Source of the DNA: JAGVSR01 sp964589785
GTDB lineage: Bacteria > Pseudomonadota > Alphaproteobacteria > Rhizobiales > Hyphomicrobiaceae
Direction of reading: 5' to 3'
Assembly: GCA_964589785.1 (NCBI GenBank)
Contig: CAZPUQ010000003.1
Location: forward strand, 248,001 to 312,000
DNA: 64,000 nt
Within the stretch, counting starts at the first letter, position 1. Each line of letters starts with the position of its first letter. The notes beneath the pieces were generated by a model, which was given only the letters and a program-made list of their open reading frames with translations, did not search any database and had not been told where the DNA came from. Made by a program: the position numbers and the translations under genes. Below, piece after piece: positions 51,006 through 58,323 of the stretch.

Positions 51006-51416
51006 GATGGAGATGTTGACAGCGCATTGGTGACGCGATTCCGGAATGATCCGGCCCTGTTCGGCGCGCTGTTTGACGCCGCAGTGCAACAGGCAGTAGC
51101 CCCGCGTCGAGATGACGACCGCCTTGTTGTCCTTGGTGCGGACACCGTAAAGCCGCGGCCCCGCGAACACGTCCATGGAATACTTGTGCTGGTTCGGGTC
51201 GCTCCAGATCGAGGTGCAGGAGATCCCGAAGTCGAGAACCAGCGGCTCGCCCTTGTAGGTGTACTCCGCCGTCATGCGGTAGTAGACGCCGAGGTCGCGG
51301 TCTCCCAGCGGGTTCTTCTTGGCTTCTTGGGGTGTGCCACCTCCAAGCACGTACCAGCCCGCAGCCGCCAGCCCGAGCGCGACGGCGGCGCCCGCCCAGC
51401 CGATTTTCCCAGTCAT
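50979..51416 (-). pseudogene. membrane-anchored hypothetical protein, truncated at the 3' end
   Basis: The start is sound: GGAGGGG before the ATG at 51416, an N-terminal membrane helix (about 5-24), then DLGVYYRMTAEYTYKGEPLVLDFGIS, VFAGPRLYGVRTKDNKAV and YCLLHCGVKQRAEQG. Beyond about residue 125 the sequence overlaps the plus-strand fragment and the last 20 residues look random. It was probably longer and has lost its C-terminus at a rearrangement junction near 51.03 kb. Function unknown. Confidence 0.5.
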
Positions 51417-51591
51417 GCCCCCTCCGCTTTGATCGCCGGATTCGTCGTCCGAGCGTTTCCGGCTATAGCGAACGGGTTGCGATGTGGCGAGCGCCGGCGT
51501 GCGGGAGTGATCGACCTACCAGACGGACATTCACTCGTCCCGCGGCACAGATGTTTCGCCGGGACGGCGCTGCAACGCTCGCAGGCGGGAG

Positions 51592-52083
51592 TTAATCGGG
51601 CGCGCCGCTGCCGACCTCGTCCGACCTCGACAGTGGATTGGGTCCGAGGATCTCGATGTGGTACCGGCGGCCGATCTCTTCGATCGCAGCCATGTCGCGC
51701 GGCACTTCGAGCTTTGCGTCGAACACGGCCTCGAAGAAGCCTTCGAAGCCGCCCGGGCGCATGGTCACCAGCAAATGCCCCAGCCCACGACCGCAATTCA
51801 AGAAGGTGTGCGGCGCTCCGCGCGGTACAAGGACAACGTCGCCCGGTCCCGCCTCGATGACGGTCTCCCCGCATATGAACTTGAACGTCCCGGTAACGAT
51901 GGTGAAGATCTCGTCCGCGTCGTGATGGACGTGCAGAGGCGGTCCGGCGCCGGGATCGTTGTGGTCCTCGAAGATGCTGAGCGCACCGTCGGTGACCGCG
52001 GCTGGCAGCATGATGCGCAAATGCACGCCGAACACGGCGAGCACGTCGGACTCCGACTTCTGGCCGTGGAAGGGCTCGGACAT
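51592..52083 (-). CDS. cupin-domain protein
   Basis: A 163-residue single-domain cupin. Motif 1 is PPLHVHHDADEIFTIVTGTF (H, H, E metal ligands) and motif 2 is GDVVLVPRGAPHTFLNCG (H). A C-terminal helix region (about 110-160) extends past the barrel. Small cupins of this kind are dioxygenases, isomerases or binding proteins; the role here is unknown. GAGG precedes the ATG. It is intact among decayed neighbours. Confidence 0.82.
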   Translation of the reverse strand: MSEPFHGQKSESDVLAVFGVHLRIMLPAAVTDGALSIFEDHNDPGAGPPLHVHHDADEIFTIVTGTFKFICGETVIEAGPGDVVLVPRGAPHTFLNCGRGLGHLLVTMRPGGFEGFFEAVFDAKLEVPRDMAAIEEIGRRYHIEILGPNPLSRSDEVGSGAPD

Positions 52084-52239
52084 GGCAACCTCGCTACGCG
52101 CGTCAACCCGTCATCAAGGCAAAGTTTACCGCCTCCTCCATGCGTTTGACCAGCCTTGAGCAAGACCCGCTTCTCGAAGACCGATTGAACCATCGACATC
52201 GTGGCAGGCCGCGAAGGACGCAGCGACAATCAGCCGGCC

Positions 52240-52598
52240 TCATTCCGCGAAACCGAGCTCGAGCTGAGGCAGGGTCTCGCTTGCACTTCTGAGCTTCGAA
52301 ACCGACACCCCGACCTCGACCGGATACACGGTCCGCACCAACGCGATGCTCAAATCCCGCAGCAGGGCTTGCGAGGTGATTGGCGTCATCACCGTCTTGC
52401 TGCGCGTCGCTTGCCGGAACGTGGCGAATTTCACCTTCACGGTCACGGTGTGGCCGTAGATGCCGTGCTTTTCGCACCATGTCCACACGTCGTCCGCCAT
52501 CCTGATGACGCCATCCTGATGACGCCGGCCTCGATGTCGTCCGGCAGAAGCAGGTCATCGTCGAAGGTCGTCTCGCTGCCGGATGATTTGCGCGGCCG
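52240..52598 (-). pseudogene. dinB: broken dinB (DNA polymerase IV) fragment
   Basis: Only the little-finger end of DinB remains: RPRKSSGSETTFDDDLLLPD in one frame and MADDVWTWCEKHGIYGHTVT through LPQLELGF in another. The frames join when one copy of a 14-bp tandem duplication (52495-52522) is removed, restoring EAGVIRMADDVWTWC. The polymerase palm and fingers, about 230 residues, are missing 5'. So it was both truncated and frameshifted. Confidence 0.75.
52495..52522. repeat. 14-bp tandem duplication inside dinB
   Basis: CGCCATCCTGATGA twice in tandem. Fourteen is not a multiple of three, so it shifts the minus-strand dinB frame. Perfect identity of the two copies suggests a recent event. 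Confidence 0.85.
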
Positions 52599-52698
52599 GT
52601 TGGGCTGCAGCAGCGCCAGCGCGAAGCTTGTGGCGTGCCACGCTCGATGGCCGCGAAGACCTGGGCAAATGCAAAAGCGCCGCCTCTGTCGCCAGCCT

Positions 52699-52902
52699 CT
52701 AGAGACCGAGTTCCGAAAGTCCCGGATGATCGTCCGGACGCCGGCCGAGCGGCCAGTGAAACTTGCGCTGCGACTCGGTGATCGGGAGGTCGTTGATCGA
52801 CGCAAAGCGTCGCTGCATCAGCCCATCAGGAGCAAACTCCCAGTTCTCGTTTCCGTAGGAGCGGAACCATTGCCGACTGTCGTCATGCCATTCGTAGGCG
52901 GC
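52699..52902 (-). pseudogene. truncated DUF1348 (NTF2-like) gene
   Basis: The frame contains AYEWHDDSRQWFRSYGNENW, then FAPDGLMQRRFASINDLPIT and HWPLGRRPDDHPGLSELGL, the conserved second half of DUF1348 proteins (normally about 150 residues). The N-terminal half is missing and the sequence upstream of about 52902 is unrelated. No proper start. Confidence 0.7.
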
Positions 52903-53077
52903 GGAACGAGAGCGGTCATCTTGGAGCATCCTCTTGAACCGATCGCCTTGGACCAAACGAACAAGTTGACTGATGCGACCGACCCGTCAACTGAGTGCGT
53001 GTGACCTTCGCCCCTCCGGGAGCCGATCAACAAACGCTTTGCAGCCAGGTTGAGGTGCTGGGGCCGCCGGCGCCGCA

Positions 53078-53500
53078 TTGGTCAGGCGCTCGCCCGACGA
53101 AGGCGCGCACCGGAGTGTGCTGCTGCGCGACCTGATCGCAACTTTGCTTCGGCCATACCGAGAACCGCAGCTCAACGGACCGGACATCCTTGTTGGAGAA
53201 AAGTCGATTAATAGCGTGGCGCTCATGTTTCATGAGCTTGCAACGAATGCGGTCAAACACGGCGCGCTGGCGTCCGGCAAAGGCCGCATACTCGTGGAGT
53301 GGACGATCGAGCAGAATGATCTGCGCCTGACATGGCGCGAAGTCGACGGCCCGCCGGTCGATCGGCCGAGTACGACAGGCTTTGGCTCCGAGCTGATTAC
53401 GGGCACAATCGGCATGCTGGGGGGACGCATCGAGATGCAGTGGCCGGTCGGTGGACTGACAGCGCAGTTCGTCATGCCGGTGAAGAGCATCGCAGGCTGA
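53078..53500 (+). pseudogene. C-terminal fragment of an HWE-family histidine kinase
   Basis: Carries the ATPase part of an HWE/HisKA_2 kinase: VALMFHELATNAVKHGALAS (N-box), then LRLTWREVDGPPVDRPSTTG and FGSELITGTIGMLGGR. The sensory and HWE phospho-acceptor regions are absent, and there is no clear ribosome site. It may be a remnant; a short expressed ATPase is less likely. It ends 70 bp before the kdp promoter palindrome. Confidence 0.6.
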
Positions 53501-53570
53501 GCGGCCCGGCCGGCTGTCGCACCAGCGCGTCGACGAAGACTGGTTCCCGGGTCCCTGAGCACAGCGATCT

Positions 53571-53587
53571 TTATAGAATTTCTATAA
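53571..53587. promoter_or_regulatory. palindrome upstream of the kdp operon
   Basis: TTATAGAATTTCTATAA, a perfect inverted repeat with eight-base arms and a single central base, 114 bp before the first kdp gene. It is AT-rich in a GC-rich genome, a strong sign of a binding site. KdpE is a natural candidate because it binds AT-rich palindromes in kdp promoters, but the E. coli site differs. Confidence 0.5.
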
Positions 53588-53700
53588 GCGAGCTCCGGCA
53601 CGGGTCTCGATTTTTTATGCGGTTCAGCCCTAGTCCAGCGCTCGGCGGACGCGACGTCTCGGTCGGCGATCCCGCGGATCCCGGTCGCTAGGAGCGCATC

Positions 53701-53784
53701 ATGTTGGATTTGATCCTGATGGCGACGGCTATCGGCTTCTTCGCCGCGTCGGTCGCGTACGCCTACGGCTGTGACCGGCTTTGA
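53701..53784 (+). CDS. 27-residue membrane peptide heading the kdp operon
   Basis: ATG at 53701, preceded by AGGAG, encodes MLDLILMATAIGFFAASVAY ending in AYGCDRL: one membrane helix with a short charged tail. It precedes kdpF by 10 bp. Similar tiny ORFs precede kdpF in other alphaproteobacterial kdp operons as I recall; they have no assigned function and may, like KdpF, stabilise the KdpABC complex. Confidence 0.6.
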   Translation: MLDLILMATAIGFFAASVAYAYGCDRL

Positions 53785-53794
53785 GGAGCGTCCC

Positions 53795-53884
53795 ATGCTT
53801 GTCGACTACGTGCTCGGAGGCGCCGTGGCGGCGCTTCTGCTCGGCTACCTCGTCTACGCCCTGATCCGGCCCGAGCGGTTCTGA
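53795..53884 (+). CDS. kdpF: potassium-transporting ATPase subunit F
   Basis: A 29-residue single-helix peptide, MLVDYVLGGAVAALLLGYLV then YALIRPERF. The ending LI(R/K)PERF is the KdpF signature. GAGGAG precedes the ATG. KdpF stabilises the KdpABC pump in the inner membrane. It ends nine bases before kdpA. Confidence 0.9.
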   Translation: MLVDYVLGGAVAALLLGYLVYALIRPERF

Positions 53885-53893
53885 GAGGCGCCC

Positions 53894-55597
53894 ATGACGT
53901 CGAACGGCTGGCTGCAGATTGCACTCTTTTGTATCGCCGTGCTCGCGCTCGTGAAGCCGCTCGGCTGGTATATGACGCGCGTGTTCGCGGGCGAGCGCAC
54001 GGTCCTGTCGCCTGTGCTTGGCCCGGTAGAGCGAGGGCTCTACCGCATCGCCGGCACGAGCGCGACCGAGGAGCAGCATTGGACCACCTACACGATCGCC
54101 ATGCTGCTGTTCAATCTCGCAGGCGTCGCGGCGCTCTATGCACTGCAGCGCGTCCAGGGCGCTCTTCCGCTCAATCCCGCCGGACTGCCCGGCGTGCCGC
54201 CGGAGCTTGCCTTCAACACCGCGGTCAGCTTCGCCACCAACACTAACTGGCAGAACTACGGCGGCGAGAGCACCATGTCCTATCTGACGCAAATGGCGGG
54301 ACTTGCGGTGCAGAACTTCGTCTCTGCCGCCACAGGCATGGCCATCTCCATCGCCCTGATCCGCGCTTTCTCACGCCAATCCGTTAAGACGCTCGGCAAC
54401 TTCTGGGTCGATCTCACCCGGTCGGTCCTTTACGTGCTGTTGCCGATCTCGATCGCCGGCACGCTTGTCCTGGTCTGGCAGGGCGTGCCGCAGAACCTCG
54501 ACGCCTATACGGTTGCGACCACGCTCGAGGGTGCCCAGCAAACCATCGCGCAGGGTCCCGTCGCGTCGCAGATGATGATCAAGCATCTCGGCACCAACGG
54601 CGGCGGGTTCTTCAACGCCAACGCGGCGCATCCATTCGAGAACCCGACGGCGCTCACCAATCTGATCCACCTCACCGCGATCTTCGCCATCGGCGCGGCG
54701 CTGACCAATGTCTTCGGCCGCATGGTGGGCAACCAGAAGCAAGGCTGGGCGATCCTCGCTGCCATGGGGATCCTGTTCGCAGCCGGCGTTGCCGTCTGCT
54801 ACTGGGCCGAAGCGGCCGGCAATCCGCTGGTCCACGCGCTCGGCGTCGAGGGCGGGAACATGGAGGGCAAGGAAACGCGCTTCGGAATAGCGCTTTCGGC
54901 GCTCTTCGCCGTCGTCACCACGGCGGCGTCGTGCGGAGCCGTGAACGCCATGCACGGCAGCTTTCTGGCGATTGGGGGCATGGTCCCGCTGATCAACATG
55001 ATGCTCGGCGAGATCATCATCGGGGGCGTCGGCGCCGGTCTCTACGGGATGCTGCTCTTCGTCGTCGTAGCGATCTTCATCGCGGGCCTGATGGTCGGCC
55101 GCACGCCGGAATATCTCGGCAAGAAGATCGAGACCAAGGAGGTCAAGATGGCCATGCTTGCGCTGCTGATCCTGCCGCTGGCGATGCTCGGCTTCACGGC
55201 GGTGGCCGTGGTGCTCGAGACCGGGGTCGCCTCGATGGGCAATCCCGGACCGCACGGGTACTCCGAGGCGCTTTATGCCTACGTCTCCGCCACGGCCAAC
55301 AACGGCTCTGCCTTCGGAGGCCTCACCGGAAATACGCCCTGGTACAACATCACGCTCGGTCTCGCGATGCTGGTGGGGCGCTTCTGGATGATCGTGCCTG
55401 TGCTGGCAATGGCGGGCTCGCTCGTGGAGAAGACGTCGGTTCCCGAATCCGCCGGCACGTTCCCGACGACCGGTCCGCTCTTCGTCGGCCTCCTGATCGG
55501 CGTCGTTGTGATCATGGGCGGGCTTGAGTACTTCCCCGCGCTCGCCCTCGGACCGATCGTCGAGCACCTGGCAATGCTCCAGGGCCAGACGTTCTGA
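53894..55597 (+). CDS. kdpA: potassium-transporting ATPase subunit A
   Basis: A 567-residue channel-like subunit with ten or more helices and the four selectivity-filter loops: FATNTNWQNYGGESTMSY, LGTNGGGFFNANAAHPFENP, the loop around GHGYSEALYAY-like sequence, and SATANNGSAFGGL. It binds and channels K+ for the KdpB P-type ATPase. ATG at 53894 follows GAGAGG. Length is typical. Confidence 0.96.
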   Translation: MTSNGWLQIALFCIAVLALVKPLGWYMTRVFAGERTVLSPVLGPVERGLYRIAGTSATEEQHWTTYTIAMLLFNLAGVAALYALQRVQGALPLNPAGLPGVPPELAFNTAVSFATNTNWQNYGGESTMSYLTQMAGLAVQNFVSAATGMAISIALIRAFSRQSVKTLGNFWVDLTRSVLYVLLPISIAGTLVLVWQGVPQNLDAYTVATTLEGAQQTIAQGPVASQMMIKHLGTNGGGFFNANAAHPFENPTALTNLIHLTAIFAIGAALTNVFGRMVGNQKQGWAILAAMGILFAAGVAVCYWAEAAGNPLVHALGVEGGNMEGKETRFGIALSALFAVVTTAASCGAVNAMHGSFLAIGGMVPLINMMLGEIIIGGVGAGLYGMLLFVVVAIFIAGLMVGRTPEYLGKKIETKEVKMAMLALLILPLAMLGFTAVAVVLETGVASMGNPGPHGYSEALYAYVSATANNGSAFGGLTGNTPWYNITLGLAMLVGRFWMIVPVLAMAGSLVEKTSVPESAGTFPTTGPLFVGLLIGVVVIMGGLEYFPALALGPIVEHLAMLQGQTF

Positions 55598-55640
55598 CGG
55601 CCGTGGCACGGATAAAGATCACTGCATGCTGGAGTCGCTC

Positions 55641-57692
55641 ATGAGCCAGTCCAAATCTGCGAGCCTGATGGAGCAGCGCATCCTCGTCCCCGCGCTGAGA
55701 GGAGCGTTCACAAAGCTCGATCCGCGGGCACTCGCCAAGAACCCGGTCATCTTCGTCGTTGCCGTCGTGTCGCTTTTGACGACGGTGCTGTTCCTTCGCG
55801 ACCTGATGGCCGGCGGTCCCGACCTCGGGTTCTCGTTCCAGATCGTTCTCTGGCTCTGGTTCACGGTGCTGTTTGCAAACTTCGCCGAGGCGGTGGCGGA
55901 AGGCCGCGGCAAGGCGCAGGCGGATGCCCTGCGCAAGACACGCACGGAAACCCAGGCCAAGCTGCTCGGCGCCGACGGCAGGGATTTCAGGCTGGTGCCC
56001 GGCACGAGCCTCAAAGTCGGCGATGTCGTGCTGGTCGAGGCCGGCGACATCATCCCTTCGGACGGCGAGGTGATCGAAGGCATCGCCTCGGTGAACGAAG
56101 CGGCGATCACGGGCGAGTCGGCGCCCGTTATCCGAGAATCTGGCGGCGACCGGTCGGCCGTTACCGGCGGCACGCAGGTGATCTCGGACTGGATCCGCGT
56201 GCGCATCACGGCGGCGGCCGGCTCGACATTCCTCGATCGCATGATCCGGCTGGTGGAAGGCGCCGAGAGGCAGAAGACCCCGAACGAGATCGCGCTCAAC
56301 ATCCTGCTCGCCGGCATGACTCTCATCTTCGTGTTCGCGACGGTGACGATCCCGAGCTTTGCAAGCTACGCCGGCGGGTCCATTCCCGTCATCGTGCTGG
56401 TGGCCCTCTTCGTCACCCTGATCCCCACGACGATCGGCGCGCTGCTGTCGGCGATCGGCATCGCCGGCATGGACCGCCTGGTGCGCTTCAACGTGCTCGC
56501 GATGTCGGGGCGCTCCGTGGAAGCGGCCGGCGATGTCGATACGCTCTTGCTCGACAAGACGGGTACGATCACGCTCGGCAACCGGCAGGCGACCGAGCTG
56601 CGCCCGATCCGGGGCGTGGCCGAGAGGGAGCTGGCGGATGCGGCGCAGCTTGCGTCTCTTGCCGACGAAACGCCCGAGGGCCGCTCGGTCGTCGTGCTCG
56701 CCAAGGACAAGTACGGCATTCGCGCCCGCGACATGGCGAGTCTCAACGCCCGCTTCGTGCCCTTCACGGCCCAGAGCCGCATGAGCGGCGTCGACCTCGA
56801 CGGCGCGTCGATCCGCAAGGGCGCCGTGGACGCGGTGCTGAAGCACATCGAAGCCGCCGCGTCTGCGAGCGGCGACGCCAGGCGCGAGCTGCAAGGCATC
56901 GCCGGCGCCATCGCCAAGGCCGGCGGCACGCCGCTGGCAGTGGCGCGCGACGGGCGTCTGCTCGGCGTCATCCACCTCAAGGACATCGTCAAGGGCGGCA
57001 TCAAGGACCGCTTTGCGGAGCTGCGCCGCATGGGCATCCGCACGGTCATGATCACCGGCGACAATCCGATGACGGCCGCCGCCATCGCGGCCGAGGCCGG
57101 CGTGGACGACTTCCTTGCAGAGGCGACGCCCGAGGCCAAGCTGGCACTGATCCGCGAGGAGCAGGCCAAGGGCAAGCTGGTCGCGATGTGCGGCGACGGG
57201 ACGAACGACGCGCCGGCGCTGGCGCAGGCCGACGTGGGCGTCGCCATGAACACGGGCACGGTCGCGGCGCGCGAAGCCGGCAACATGGTCGATCTCGATT
57301 CCGATCCCACGAAGCTCATCGAGATCGTGGAGATCGGCAAGCAGCTCCTCATGACGCGGGGAGCGCTGACGACCTTCTCCATCGCCAACGACGTCGCGAA
57401 GTACTTCGCCATCATCCCGGCGATGTTCCTCGCCTTCTATCCGCAGCTCGGCGCGCTCAACGTCATGGGACTGGCGACGCCGCAGAGTGCCATCCTGTCG
57501 GCGATCATCTTCAATGCCCTCATCATCGTGGCGCTCATCCCTCTGTCGCTCAAAGGCGTGAAATACCGGGCCATCGGAGCGGGGGCGCTCTTGTCCCGCA
57601 ACCTCCTCGTCTATGGCCTCGGCGGCATCCTCGTGCCGTTCGCCGGCATCAAGGCGATCGACCTCGCCATCACCGCCCTCGGCCTCGCATAG
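55641..57692 (+). CDS. kdpB: potassium-transporting P-type ATPase subunit B
   Basis: A 683-residue P-type ATPase. It has GITGESAPV-like ITGESAPVIRESGGD, the phosphorylation motif LLLDKTGTITLGN (D305), the KGAVDAV nucleotide-binding segment and MCGDGTNDAPALAQADVGVAM. It drives high-affinity K+ uptake through KdpA. The ATG at 55641 follows GGAG at seven bases; an upstream ATG at 55626 lacks one. Confidence 0.96.
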   Translation: MSQSKSASLMEQRILVPALRGAFTKLDPRALAKNPVIFVVAVVSLLTTVLFLRDLMAGGPDLGFSFQIVLWLWFTVLFANFAEAVAEGRGKAQADALRKTRTETQAKLLGADGRDFRLVPGTSLKVGDVVLVEAGDIIPSDGEVIEGIASVNEAAITGESAPVIRESGGDRSAVTGGTQVISDWIRVRITAAAGSTFLDRMIRLVEGAERQKTPNEIALNILLAGMTLIFVFATVTIPSFASYAGGSIPVIVLVALFVTLIPTTIGALLSAIGIAGMDRLVRFNVLAMSGRSVEAAGDVDTLLLDKTGTITLGNRQATELRPIRGVAERELADAAQLASLADETPEGRSVVVLAKDKYGIRARDMASLNARFVPFTAQSRMSGVDLDGASIRKGAVDAVLKHIEAAASASGDARRELQGIAGAIAKAGGTPLAVARDGRLLGVIHLKDIVKGGIKDRFAELRRMGIRTVMITGDNPMTAAAIAAEAGVDDFLAEATPEAKLALIREEQAKGKLVAMCGDGTNDAPALAQADVGVAMNTGTVAAREAGNMVDLDSDPTKLIEIVEIGKQLLMTRGALTTFSIANDVAKYFAIIPAMFLAFYPQLGALNVMGLATPQSAILSAIIFNALIIVALIPLSLKGVKYRAIGAGALLSRNLLVYGLGGILVPFAGIKAIDLAITALGLA

Positions 57693-57703
57693 GGACCACC
57701 ATC

Positions 57704-58273
57704 ATGCGCAAGCAACTGAAACCCGCAATCGTGCTGCTCGTCGCCATGACGGTCATCACCGGTCTCCTCTATCCCCTGGCCATGACGGGTGTCGCGCAGC
57801 TCCTCTTTCCGCACCAGGCCGGCGGATCCCTGATCGAGCGGGACGGCAAGGTCATAGGCTCGGAGCTGATCGGGCAGGCGTTCACGGGCGAGCGCTATTT
57901 CCATGGCCGGCCGTCGGCGGCCGGCGACGGCTACAACGCCGCGAGCTCCGGCGGCTCCAATCTCGGTCCGACCAACCCGAATCTCATCCAGCGCATCAAG
58001 GAGAGTTCGGAGCCTCTGAAGGCTGAGAATGCCGGAGCCCCCGTGCCCATCGACCTGGTGACGGCGTCGGGAAGCGGGCTTGATCCTCACGTCTCGCCGC
58101 AAGCCGCGGCGTTCCAGGTGCCCCGGGTCGCGAAGGCGCGGGGACTGGCCGAAGAGGACGTGCGCCGGCTTGTCGAGGGCCACACGGAGGACCGGTTCCT
58201 CGGCATCCTCGGCGAGCCGCGCGTCAATGTGCTGGCCCTTAACCTTGCCCTGGATGCTCTTTCAACGCGATGA
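57704..58273 (+). CDS. kdpC: potassium-transporting ATPase subunit C
   Basis: A 189-residue protein with one N-terminal membrane helix (about 8-32) and a periplasmic domain containing GQAFTGERYFHGRPSAAGDGYNAASSGGSNLG, then DPHVSPQAAAFQVPRVA, all conserved in KdpC. It is the last pump subunit, 11 bp after kdpB. Confidence 0.95.
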   Translation: MRKQLKPAIVLLVAMTVITGLLYPLAMTGVAQLLFPHQAGGSLIERDGKVIGSELIGQAFTGERYFHGRPSAAGDGYNAASSGGSNLGPTNPNLIQRIKESSEPLKAENAGAPVPIDLVTASGSGLDPHVSPQAAAFQVPRVAKARGLAEEDVRRLVEGHTEDRFLGILGEPRVNVLALNLALDALSTR

Positions 58274-58323
58274 TGGGCGCCGCGACGATGGCGAATTGCT
58301 TCGCCCGCACGAGATAGTGGCTC

